Shown here piece by piece: positions 55,871 to 64,000 of a DNA stretch of 64,000 nucleotides. This DNA is from Rhizobium herbae. Its GTDB lineage: Bacteria > Pseudomonadota > Alphaproteobacteria > Rhizobiales > Rhizobiaceae. The DNA lies in NCBI RefSeq assembly GCF_017873135.1, contig NZ_JAGGJV010000001.1, positions 124,001 through 188,000 of the forward strand, in the 5' to 3' direction. Each line of letters begins with the position of its first letter. The stretch's first letter is position 1. Under the pieces are notes generated by a model. The model saw only the letters and a program-made list of their open reading frames with translations, made no database searches and was not told the origin of the DNA. A program made the position numbers and the translations under genes.

Positions 55871-56659
55871 TCATGCGGCAAAATTGAATTCCGCTGCCAC
55901 CGGTACGTGATCGGACGGCTTTTCCCAGGCGCGCACGTGCTTCTCGACATCCGTCGAAATCAACCTGTCGGCCGCTTCCGGCGACAGCATCAGGTGATCG
56001 ATGCGGATGCCGAAGTTCTTCGGCCAGCAGCCGGCCTGATAATCCCAGAACGTATAGAGCGGCGTTGCATCCGTCGTTGAGCGGACGGCGTCGGTAAACC
56101 CAAGGTTTTCGAGGCGGCGAAATGCTTGCCGGGTGCGCGGCTGGAACAGAGCGTCGTTCTGCCAGACCTTGACGTCCCAGCAGTCGTGCGGTTCGGCGAT
56201 GACATTGTAGTCGCCCGCCAGAATCAGCGGCTCTTCCAATGCAAGACGGCTTGCCGCAAAGGCACCGAGGCGATCCATCCAGGAAAGCTTGTAGGGGAAT
56301 TTTTCCGTCTCGACCGGATTGCCGTTCGGCAGGTAGATCGAGCAGACGCGGATTGCGCCGCCCTTGACGGAAAACACCCCTTCGATGAACCGCGACTGCT
56401 CGTCCGAATCGTCGCCGGGCAGCCCGCGATTGATCTCGTCCGGCTGGAGCTTCGAAAGAATCGCCACGCCGTTGAAGCCCTTCTGGCCATGCGTTTCGAC
56501 ATGATAACCGAGCGCCTCGATCTCCGCGCGGGGAAAGCCTTCATCCATCGTCTTGATTTCCTGAAGGCAGACGATATCGGGCTGCGATTCCTTCAGCCAG
56601 GCTACGAGAACGTCGATGCGGGCCCTGACGCCGTTGATGTTCCAGGTAACGATTTTCAT
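55871..56659 (-). CDS. xth: Exodeoxyribonuclease III / AP endonuclease
   Basis: This 262-aa EEP-fold nuclease removes abasic-site lesions and 3' blocks. Catalytic segments are MKIVTWNINGVRAR, CLQEIKTMDEGFP, the Asn-bearing LAGDYNVIAEPHDCWD, and the terminal SDHVPVAAEF. The length is standard. It is convergent with exoR (18-bp gap) and divergent from the cardiolipin synthase gene. Confidence 0.96.
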   Translation of the reverse strand: MKIVTWNINGVRARIDVLVAWLKESQPDIVCLQEIKTMDEGFPRAEIEALGYHVETHGQKGFNGVAILSKLQPDEINRGLPGDDSDEQSRFIEGVFSVKGGAIRVCSIYLPNGNPVETEKFPYKLSWMDRLGAFAASRLALEEPLILAGDYNVIAEPHDCWDVKVWQNDALFQPRTRQAFRRLENLGFTDAVRSTTDATPLYTFWDYQAGCWPKNFGIRIDHLMLSPEAADRLISTDVEKHVRAWEKPSDHVPVAAEFNFAA

Positions 56660-56803
56660 GGAGTCACGTCCTTTTCGCTGACGGCGCGGAGCCTGCTCTC
56701 CTTTTAGCGTCGTCGGATTTTTTTGACAAACCCGATCCGCAACGCAGGCTGTATGACGTCCGCCCGAATTGCTTCCTGATTATGCCTCGCTATATTCCCG
56801 ACC

Positions 56804-58264
56804 ATGATTGTCATGCTCACCACCTACTGGCCGCATTTCCTGGCCGTGCTCTCCGTCGTCCTCGGCGTCCCGGCGGCCATCCATGCCACGATGACCAAGG
56901 AGGAGGTGCGCTCGGCGCTCGGTTGGGTCGGCGTCATTCTGCTGTCACCGGTGCTGGGCGCGCTGCTTTATGCGATTGCCGGCATCAACCGCATTCGCCG
57001 CTCCTCGATCGAACAGCAAAGATCTCAGTTCAGGGAACATGGTTCGGATGCCATGGGCAAATTCGACGTGTCTGTCCCCGCCGTGGCGGACCGGTTCGGC
57101 CCGCGATTCGGAGCCATGAAATTGCTCGGTGACCGCGTCAGCCGCCACCGCATGTGCACCGGCAATAGCATCACCATGCTCGAAAGCGGTGACGAAGCCT
57201 ATGCGATGATGCTGCAGCAGATCGCCGGCGCGACGCGTTCCATCCTGCTCGAGACCTATATTTTTGATCGCGATGCCATCGGCCTGCGCTTTGCCGATGC
57301 CTTGATCACGGCAGCCAAACGCGGCGTCGCGGTGCGGGTGCTGATCGACGCGGTTGGTGCGCGATATTCGGTCCCGAGCATTGTCGGCCACCTGCAGGCC
57401 GGTGGCGTGACGGTGCGGGTCTTCAACGGCAACATCATCATGGGGTTGCGGCTTCCCTATGCCAATCTGCGCACGCACCGAAAAATCCTCGTCGTTGACG
57501 GCGCCGTTGCCTTTACCGGTGGCATGAACATCCGGTCGGGTTTTACGGCGGAGTTTGCCGGCGACGCTCAGGCGCGCGATACGCATTTCCGCGTGTCTGG
57601 CCCGGTCGTTGCCGATCTCTTCCAGGTCGCGTCCGAAGACTGGCGGTTTGCCAGCCGGGAGGCGCTGGACCGGGAGGCGTGGAAAATTTCGCTCGCGCCG
57701 CAACAGCAGAAGCCCTCCATGCTGATGCGCGCCGTGCCGTCCGGACCCGACCGGGCAAACGAATCCAACCACAAGATGATGATGGGTGCGTTTTCCATCG
57801 CAAGACGGAATATCCGCATCATGTCGCCGTATTTCCTGCCAGACAGGGAACTGATCAGTGCCCTTGTCACGGCGGCGATGCGCGGGGTCGAGGTCGATAT
57901 CATCGTCCCGGCCGTCAATAACCTCGTGCTGGTGGATCGGGCGATGACGGCGCAGTTCGACCAGACCTTGAAGGGCGGTTGCCGCATCTGGCGCTCCACC
58001 GGTGCGTTCAATCACTCGAAGCTGATGACGGTTGATGATCGCTGGGCCTATGTCGGCTCCTCGAATCTCGACCCGCGCTCGCTGCGGCTGAATTTCGAGA
58101 TCGATCTGGAAGTACTCGACGCCGGTTTTGCCGGGGCCGTCGGCCAGAGAATCCGGGCCGTGCTGAAGAATGCGCAGCCGGTGACGCTCGCGGACCTGCG
58201 CGCAAAGCCGTTTGCCACGCGCCTGCTCAACAAGATTTTCTGGCTGGGGTCGCCCTATCTGTAG
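56804..58264 (+). CDS. cls: Cardiolipin synthase (phospholipase D family)
   Basis: This 486-aa enzyme has two N-terminal membrane helices (PLDc_N region, about 5-65) and two HKD catalytic motifs: H225-RKILVVD followed by FTGGMNIR, and H404-SKLMTVD followed by YVGSSNLDPRS. It condenses phosphatidylglycerol to cardiolipin at the inner membrane. The ATG at 56804 is used; Met4 (56813) is an alternative. Confidence 0.93.
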   Translation: MIVMLTTYWPHFLAVLSVVLGVPAAIHATMTKEEVRSALGWVGVILLSPVLGALLYAIAGINRIRRSSIEQQRSQFREHGSDAMGKFDVSVPAVADRFGPRFGAMKLLGDRVSRHRMCTGNSITMLESGDEAYAMMLQQIAGATRSILLETYIFDRDAIGLRFADALITAAKRGVAVRVLIDAVGARYSVPSIVGHLQAGGVTVRVFNGNIIMGLRLPYANLRTHRKILVVDGAVAFTGGMNIRSGFTAEFAGDAQARDTHFRVSGPVVADLFQVASEDWRFASREALDREAWKISLAPQQQKPSMLMRAVPSGPDRANESNHKMMMGAFSIARRNIRIMSPYFLPDRELISALVTAAMRGVEVDIIVPAVNNLVLVDRAMTAQFDQTLKGGCRIWRSTGAFNHSKLMTVDDRWAYVGSSNLDPRSLRLNFEIDLEVLDAGFAGAVGQRIRAVLKNAQPVTLADLRAKPFATRLLNKIFWLGSPYL

Positions 58265-58290
58265 GGCGATGCGCCGTCAGGCATTTTTCG

Positions 58291-58623
58291 TCAGACCGAG
58301 AAACTCGTGCCGCAGCCGCAGCTTGCAACCGCATTCGGATTCTTGATCTGAAAGGACTGGCCGAGCAGGTTGTCGACGAAATCGATTTCGGAGCCGCTCA
58401 TATAGACCAGCGACAGGCTGTCGATCAGCACTTTCGCGTCGCCCTTTTCCAGAACGAGGTCATCGTCGCCGGCATCGCCGACCAGGTCGAACTTGTAGGA
58501 AAAGCCCGAACATCCGCCGCCTTCGACGGAAACGCGCATGGCTTTTTTGTCGGCGTCCGTTTTCAGGATCACGGCAATGCGTTTTGCCGCCGAGTCCGAG
58601 AGAGTTACGGTTTCTGCTGTCAT
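58291..58623 (-). CDS. erpA: Iron-sulfur cluster insertion protein, A-type (ErpA-like)
   Basis: The 110-aa A-type carrier has the three cluster-binding cysteines C38 (GGGCSGFSY), C102 and C104 ([10 protein letters not shown]). It passes Fe-S clusters to target apoproteins. ErpA, IscA and SufA are hard to separate by sequence; the lack of adjacent suf or isc genes favours ErpA. It is divergent from dgt across a 209-bp region and convergent with cls. Confidence 0.9.
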   Translation of the reverse strand: MTAETVTLSDSAAKRIAVILKTDADKKAMRVSVEGGGCSGFSYKFDLVGDAGDDDLVLEKGDAKVLIDSLSLVYMSGSEIDFVDNLLGQSFQIKNPNAVASCGCGTSFSV

Positions 58624-58832
58624 ATCTACCTCCTGCCGGGGTCAAGAACCGGAGAGATTCGCTGTTTACGTCACCCGTTGCCCAGTATTGCCGGCAGCCG
58701 GGAAGGATCGATTGCGCAGCAAATCCTTGTTTTCGTTCAAGGTCACGAGTGATTTCCACTCGGTGCTTTCCTGCAGCGCACACTATAGGTATGAAGGCTT
58801 TAATACCGCGTCAATGGGATGCTGAGTGGGAA

Positions 58833-60050
58833 ATGACATTGGACAGACATGCTCTTGGTTTCGGTGCCGGTGAACGTGCGATTTTCGCCTCCGATCCGTG
58901 GGCGAGCCGCGGTCGGCTGTATCCCGAGACCGGCAGCCCGACGCGGTCGGATTTCCAGCGCGACCGAGACCGGATCGTCCACACCACCGCCTTTCGCCGG
59001 CTGAAGCACAAGACCCAGGTCTTCATTGCCGCCGACGGCGACCACTATCGCACGCGGCTGACCCACACGATCGAAGTGGCGCAGATCGCCCGGGCACTGG
59101 CGCGGGCGTTGAAACTCGACGAGGATCTCGCCGAAGGGGTCGCGCTCGTCCACGATTTCGGTCATACGCCTTTCGGCCACACGGGCGAGGACGCGCTGCA
59201 CGAGATGCTGAAGCCTTATGGCGGCTTCGACCACAATGCGCAGTCGCTCCGCATCGTCACCAAGCTCGAACGCCGCTATGCCGAATTCGATGGCCTCAAC
59301 CTGACTTGGGAGAGCCTGGAAGGCCTGGTCAAGCACAACGGACCGCTGGTGGCAGCAAATGGCGAGGGCACGCGCGGCCCGGTTCCCCAGCCGATCCGCG
59401 ACTATTGCGCGCTGCACGATCTGGAACTGGCAAGCTTTGCAAGCCTTGAAGCGCAGGTGGCGGCGATTGCCGACGACATCGCCTACAACACCCACGATAT
59501 CGACGACGGATTGCGGTCGGGCTATCTGACGTTCGAAATGCTGGAGGAAATTCCTTTCCTGGCCGGTCTGATGCGCGAGGTCGGCGATCGTTACCCCGGA
59601 CTGGAAGCAAGCCGGTTCACCCACGAAATCATGCGCCGCCAGATCACCGCCATGGTCGAGGATGTGATCACCGTCGCGCAGGACAATCTCAAGGATATTC
59701 GCCCGCAGAGTGCAGCGGATGTGCGCAATGCGGGCAGGGTGATTGCGACCTTCTCCGGCGCCATGTTCCAGACCGACCAGCAGATCAAGAAAATGCTGAT
59801 GACACGGATCTATCGTCACCCCGAAGTCATGCGTGTGCGCAAGAATGCGGCCCTGATCGTCACCGATCTCTACAAGGCCTTCATGGCCGACCCGCGCGAA
59901 ATGCAGAAGCATTACTGGATCGACCTGATCGCCGGCATGGCCGAGCCGGCAAAGGCCCGCCATGTCGGCGACTATCTGGCCGGAATGACCGATACCTATG
60001 CCATTGCGGTGCACCAGCGCTTGTTTGACCATACTCCCGATTTGCGATAG
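58833..60050 (+). CDS. dgt: Deoxyguanosinetriphosphate triphosphohydrolase-like protein
   Basis: The 405-aa HD-domain protein contains [32 protein letters not shown] and the metal motif H107-D108 in [17 protein letters not shown]. The family hydrolyses dNTPs to deoxynucleosides and triphosphate. The ATG at 58833 ([10 protein letters not shown]) fits the usual length; an ATG at 58791 is the alternative. It lies 107 bp upstream of argS. Confidence 0.93.
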   Translation: MTLDRHALGFGAGERAIFASDPWASRGRLYPETGSPTRSDFQRDRDRIVHTTAFRRLKHKTQVFIAADGDHYRTRLTHTIEVAQIARALARALKLDEDLAEGVALVHDFGHTPFGHTGEDALHEMLKPYGGFDHNAQSLRIVTKLERRYAEFDGLNLTWESLEGLVKHNGPLVAANGEGTRGPVPQPIRDYCALHDLELASFASLEAQVAAIADDIAYNTHDIDDGLRSGYLTFEMLEEIPFLAGLMREVGDRYPGLEASRFTHEIMRRQITAMVEDVITVAQDNLKDIRPQSAADVRNAGRVIATFSGAMFQTDQQIKKMLMTRIYRHPEVMRVRKNAALIVTDLYKAFMADPREMQKHYWIDLIAGMAEPAKARHVGDYLAGMTDTYAIAVHQRLFDHTPDLR

Positions 60051-60157
60051 TCACCGCGCCGGTTGAAGACAGCGGCGAGCGTTGTAAGCTGTCTCCGGTT
60101 TTGAACGATAATAATGCGACCTCGCGCGCTTCTGGCGCAGCAGAGCGGATGGATGAC

Positions 60158-61918
60158 ATGAACCTTTTCACAGACTTCGAAGCAAGAATTAAAAACGTCC
60201 TGGAGACGATTGATATCGTACGTGAAAAGCGATCCGAAATTGATTTTGACAGGGTCAGCGTAGAATCGCCGCGGGATGCCAGCCACGGTGATGTGGCGAC
60301 CAACGCTGCCATGGTGCTGGCCAAGCCGCTCGGAACCAATCCGCGTGCGCTTGCCGAACAGATCGTCGTCAGGCTGAAAGAAGACCCGGAAGTCATCGAC
60401 GTCTCGGTGGCCGGACCGGGCTTCATCAATGTCAAGCTCTCGATTGCCTATTGGCAGAAGTTGCTGACCGGGATGGTTGCCGAAGGCACCGCATACGGCA
60501 GGAGCGCAGTCGGTGCCGGCCGCAAGGTCAATGTCGAGTATGTTTCGGCCAATCCGACAGGCCCGATGCATGTCGGCCATTGCCGTGGCGCTGTCGTCGG
60601 CGACACGCTTGCCAACCTGCTTCAGTTTGCCGGTTACGAAGTCACCAAGGAGTACTATATCAACGACGCCGGCTCGCAGATCGATACGCTCGCCCGGTCC
60701 GCTTTCCTGCGGTACCGCGAGGCGCTTGGCGAAAAGATCGGCGAAATTCCCGCGGGGCTCTATCCGGGCGATTATCTCGTTCCGGTCGGGCAGGCACTGG
60801 TCGATGAATTCGGCACCAGCCTCCGGCTCATGCCGGAAGACAAGTGGATGCCGCTGGTCAAGGACCGCACCATCGATGCGATGATGGTGATGATCCGCGA
60901 GGATCTGGCGGCGCTTAATGTTCATCACGACGTTTTCTTCTCTGAACGGACCCTGCATGCCGATGGCGCCGGACGGATCCGCAATGCCATCAACGACCTG
61001 ACCTTCAAGGGCCATGTCTACAAGGGGGCCTTGCCGCCGCCGAAGGGGCAGCTGCCGGAAGACTGGGAAGACCGCGAGCAGACCCTGTTCCGCTCGACCG
61101 AAGTCGGCGACGATATCGACCGGCCGCTGATCAAGTCGGACGGTTCCTATACTTACTTCGCCGCCGACGTTGCCTATTTCAAGGACAAGTTCGACCGCGG
61201 CTTCAACGAGATGATCTATGTGCTCGGCGCCGACCACGGCGGTTACGTCAAGCGGCTTGAGGCTGTGGCGCGCGCGGTCTCCGGCGGTTCGTCAAAGCTG
61301 ACGGTGCTTCTCTGCCAGCTCGTCAAGCTCTATCGCGACGGCGAACCGGTGAAGATGTCGAAGCGCTCAGGCGATTTCGTCACGCTGCGGGACGTGGTCG
61401 AGGAAGTCGGCCGGGATTCCGTCCGGTTCATGATGATCTATCGCAAGAGTTCCGAGCCGCTTGACTTCGACTTTGCCAAGGTGACAGAACAGTCGAAGGA
61501 TAACCCGGTCTTCTACGTGCAGTACGCCCATGCGCGTTGCATGTCGGTTTTCCGGCAGGCCGGGGAAGCTTTTCCGGATGTCGATTTCGCCACCATCGAT
61601 CTTGCCGGTGCCATCGAAGGCAACATTTCCGATTCGAACGAGTTGCAGCTGGTGGCCAAGCTTGCAGAATATCCGCGCGTCATCGAGGCTGCGGCACTGT
61701 CGCAGGAGCCTCACAGGATCGCGTTTTACCTCTATGATCTTGCCAGCGCCTTCCATGCGCACTGGAATAAAGGTAAAGATGCTCATGAATTACGTTTTGT
61801 TAACGATAAAAATAGAGAATTGACGATTGCCAGACTAGGGTTGGTGCGTGCTGTCGCCTCGGTGTTGAAGTCGGGCCTGTCTATTACAGGTACCGCTGCA
61901 CCGGATGAGATGCGATAG
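60158..61918 (+). CDS. argS: Arginyl-tRNA synthetase
   Basis: The 586-aa class I synthetase shows the HIGH-type motif H138-V-G-H in [16 protein letters not shown], a KMSKR motif from K399 and the C-terminal DALR anticodon domain (SFAFYLYD-type segment [19 protein letters not shown]). The ATG at 60158 ([11 protein letters not shown]) is used; Met codons at 60149 and 60101 are upstream alternatives. It precedes the SPOR-type gene by 63 bp. Confidence 0.97.
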   Translation: MNLFTDFEARIKNVLETIDIVREKRSEIDFDRVSVESPRDASHGDVATNAAMVLAKPLGTNPRALAEQIVVRLKEDPEVIDVSVAGPGFINVKLSIAYWQKLLTGMVAEGTAYGRSAVGAGRKVNVEYVSANPTGPMHVGHCRGAVVGDTLANLLQFAGYEVTKEYYINDAGSQIDTLARSAFLRYREALGEKIGEIPAGLYPGDYLVPVGQALVDEFGTSLRLMPEDKWMPLVKDRTIDAMMVMIREDLAALNVHHDVFFSERTLHADGAGRIRNAINDLTFKGHVYKGALPPPKGQLPEDWEDREQTLFRSTEVGDDIDRPLIKSDGSYTYFAADVAYFKDKFDRGFNEMIYVLGADHGGYVKRLEAVARAVSGGSSKLTVLLCQLVKLYRDGEPVKMSKRSGDFVTLRDVVEEVGRDSVRFMMIYRKSSEPLDFDFAKVTEQSKDNPVFYVQYAHARCMSVFRQAGEAFPDVDFATIDLAGAIEGNISDSNELQLVAKLAEYPRVIEAAALSQEPHRIAFYLYDLASAFHAHWNKGKDAHELRFVNDKNRELTIARLGLVRAVASVLKSGLSITGTAAPDEMR

Positions 61919-61981
61919 TATTGACACCATTTCCCCACAATGCACTGGCAATGACTGGCTAGTAAGTTGTGAGTGGAGCGC

Positions 61982-64000
61982 ATGGCAGACAAACAATTCG
62001 CACGAAGCGGGACTGCGGAATTCGACGTTTTGGCGGATGATGATCCATTGGCCGAACTCGCCCGCATTGTCGGCTATGACAATCGTCCCGCGGTCCAGCA
62101 GCTGCAGGAACTCGAGAAACATCGTGAAATGGTTCGTCGTGAACCTGTGATGGATGCGCCGGCCCTCGATCTGGAAGACGAGCTCCTGCGGGAATTCGAT
62201 GTCTACGATGCGCCGCAGGCTGCTCCGCCGGTGCATGTGTCAGAGCCTGTCCGCGTCGAGGAACCCGTCTCCTTCGCGCCGCTTGACGAACAATACCATG
62301 TAGCTCCCGTGGAGCCCGTCGCGCCGGCGGTGGTCGAATATCAGCCTGAAGAACTGGTTGCCGAGTCCCTGGTTGATGCCGCCGCACCGGTGTTTGAGAT
62401 CGAACCGATTGCCGCTGAGGAACCCGTTCTCGCCAGATCAGATATTTTCGAGACCAACGCTCAGGAAGCGTCCGCAGCCCAATCCTGGTCGCAGGGGCCG
62501 GGGGCTGCCGCCCCGGAAATCGACAATGGCTGGGCGGTCGAGCAGTGGGACGAGCCGGTTTTTGACGGTGTCGATCTCGAACGCGAACTTGAACTCTCCA
62601 TCGGTCATGACGACGCGCCGGAGATCGAAGCGCAGCCCGTGCAGGCGCCGCGCTTTGAGCCCGAACTGGATTTCAGCGTTGACGCCACCGCAGTCGAAGA
62701 GCTTCCTGTGGAAGCCGTCGCTTTGCCTGCCTTCGAAGAGCCCGCGGCATTCGAGCCTGCCGGCGACGACCACCCAGATTTCGAACAACGGGTCGCAGAT
62801 ATTGCGGTGCCTGAAACTCAGGTGCAGGACGACCTGCCGGAATGGCAGCCTGAGCCCGCGCATGCATCGGGCGACATCGTCATCTCGCCAAAGGATCCGC
62901 ATGGCATCGACGCCCTTTTGGCCGATATCGAGCGCTTTCCGGTTCCCGCCAAGGCTGCCGTAAAGGCAGTCCCGTCTCCTGACGTCACGCGCAAGGTCAA
63001 TTATCCCTTCACGCCGACCTTCAGCCGGGCAACGCCCGTCGCTTCGACCGGCGGTGTGCTGTCGCAGAAGGCGTTCGCGACGCCGCTTGCCGCGCCCGTT
63101 ATGCCTGCCGCTTTCACCGAAACCACGTACCAGCCGGCCGAAATTCCGGTCGAGCCGGTGGCGATCGAGGCGGCTCCCTCGTTGAAGCCGATGGTCGATG
63201 ACGAGCCGGATTTCGATCTCGACACATTCGAACTGGATCTTTCCGGCATCGATCTGGATATCGATCCGTCGGAGTTCGAGAGCGCCGCGCGCGCGACTGC
63301 CTTTGCACCGGTCGAGCCTGTTGCCGTCGAGCCGGTCATCGCATTTGCTGCGGCGCCCGTCGTCGATATTCCGGAAATCGAGCAGCGGATCAGCGAAGAG
63401 CCGGAAAGCGTGCTGCCTTTCGATCCGTCGATGATCGCGGAGACGGAAGAAAGCCTGGCGACGATCGGCGATCTCAACGTTCCGCAATTGCCTGTTGTCG
63501 AACAGGAGCGCCCAGCCGTTCAACAGCCGGACTACGACCTCGACATCGACGCTGAAATGGCTCAGCTTTTTGGAACGCCGAGCCGTAACGCGCATGGCGT
63601 AGATCGGGGTACGGTTGACGAGAGCGGCTTTGGTGCCGTGGCCCAGGCCGCCCCGGCGGCTCATTCTTCCGGCGCCAGCGTCGAGGACGATTTCGATGAA
63701 TTCGAAAAGGCCATGGAAGAGGATTTCCGGCTGTCGCTGAGCCAGCGCCAGGACGCCGACCCATCCTCGGATCGCCTGGCGGTTGGCTCGGGTTACGCTG
63801 CCAACAACGACTACGATGACGACCAAAGCGGCTCCGGCAAGCGTCGGCTGATATTGCTCGCCGCGGCCGTTGCCGGTCTGGCGATCTTTGGCGGCGTCGG
63901 CGTTTACGCCTTCATGGGCGGCAGCGGTTCCGCGCTTTCCGGCGGAGAGCCGAAAATCATCCTGGCGGACAAGTCGCCGGTGAAGATGGTACCGGTGGAG
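61982..64000 (+). CDS. SPOR-domain-type envelope protein (3' partial)
   Basis: The frame starts at ATG 61982 (MADKQFARSGTAEFDVLADD) and is open to the window end, giving at least 673 residues. Residues 1-619 are an acidic, Pro/Val/Ala/Glu-rich cytoplasmic region with recurring EPV and FD(I/L)D phrases, likely disordered. A single membrane helix follows basic residues at 621-622 (LILLAAAVAGLAIFGGVGVY, about 623-645). A periplasmic part begins at about 646. In Rhizobiaceae the gene after argS has this architecture with a C-terminal SPOR (peptidoglycan-binding) domain, here outside the window; the SPOR call therefore rests on position and architecture. Confidence 0.8.
   Translation, partial: MADKQFARSGTAEFDVLADDDPLAELARIVGYDNRPAVQQLQELEKHREMVRREPVMDAPALDLEDELLREFDVYDAPQAAPPVHVSEPVRVEEPVSFAPLDEQYHVAPVEPVAPAVVEYQPEELVAESLVDAAAPVFEIEPIAAEEPVLARSDIFETNAQEASAAQSWSQGPGAAAPEIDNGWAVEQWDEPVFDGVDLERELELSIGHDDAPEIEAQPVQAPRFEPELDFSVDATAVEELPVEAVALPAFEEPAAFEPAGDDHPDFEQRVADIAVPETQVQDDLPEWQPEPAHASGDIVISPKDPHGIDALLADIERFPVPAKAAVKAVPSPDVTRKVNYPFTPTFSRATPVASTGGVLSQKAFATPLAAPVMPAAFTETTYQPAEIPVEPVAIEAAPSLKPMVDDEPDFDLDTFELDLSGIDLDIDPSEFESAARATAFAPVEPVAVEPVIAFAAAPVVDIPEIEQRISEEPESVLPFDPSMIAETEESLATIGDLNVPQLPVVEQERPAVQQPDYDLDIDAEMAQLFGTPSRNAHGVDRGTVDESGFGAVAQAAPAAHSSGASVEDDFDEFEKAMEEDFRLSLSQRQDADPSSDRLAVGSGYAANNDYDDDQSGSGKRRLILLAAAVAGLAIFGGVGVYAFMGGSGSALSGGEPKIILADKSPVKMVPVE

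Overview
The window reads as chromosomal DNA of an alphaproteobacterium of the Rhizobiaceae (Rhizobium/Agrobacterium/Neorhizobium-like). The evidence is the high GC content, the aapJQMP general amino-acid transporter, the pyrH-frr-uppS-cdsA-rseP-bamA-lpxD-fabZ-lpxA-lpxI-lpxB-gltA order, pcm-tolC-popZ-valS, an ExoR homologue, EipB (DUF1849) and dgt-argS-SPOR. No rRNA, tRNA, CRISPR array, insertion sequence or phage gene was seen.

Layout. (1) 1-6855, plus strand: an unusual four-gene unit encoding a multihaem c-type cytochrome (5' end outside the window), an OmpA-like exported protein and two exported caspase-family (C14) proteins. The cytochrome and both caspases end in the same kind of C-terminal module (DUF4384-like). 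(2) 6895-11231, minus strand: the aap ABC transporter operon, closed by a perfect palindromic bidirectional terminator and carrying a hairpin between aapJ and aapQ. (3) 11580-16380: metC, an FAD monooxygenase, a small zinc-finger protein, an alpha/beta hydrolase, cysE and a DUF3126 protein. (4) 16611-20097: phasin, then clpS-clpA. (5) 20178-26102: an azlC-azlD pair, a PAP2-like membrane protein of lower GC, HIT, GNAT-like, GDPD and RidA proteins, and EipB. (6) 26296-40934: translation factors (rpsB, tsf, pyrH, frr), then isoprenoid/phospholipid synthesis, RseP, BamA and the lipid A pathway, ended by a terminator shared with convergent gltA. (7) 41237-46009: a ComEC-like protein without a visible metallo-beta-lactamase site, exbB-exbD, and a PagL-like outer-membrane protein. 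(8) 46281-52700: pcm-like, tolC, popZ, valS. (9) 53195-64000: a FadL porin, exoR, xth, cardiolipin synthase, an ErpA-like protein, dgt, argS and the start of a SPOR-domain-type protein that runs off the window.

Most of the window is core housekeeping and envelope biology: the lipid A and BAM genes, EipB, ExoR, TolC, FadL, PagL-like and SPOR-type proteins all act at the cell envelope. The cytochrome-OmpA-caspase unit is the part that ordinary housekeeping does not explain and is the best candidate for an undescribed system. All products visible in full carry signal peptides, so any redox-, calcium- or damage-linked proteolysis would take place in the periplasm. That function is inference; only the architecture is seen.

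Start codons were adjusted by hand wherever the longest open frame began upstream of a better Shine-Dalgarno/signal-peptide start; each case is stated in its entry.
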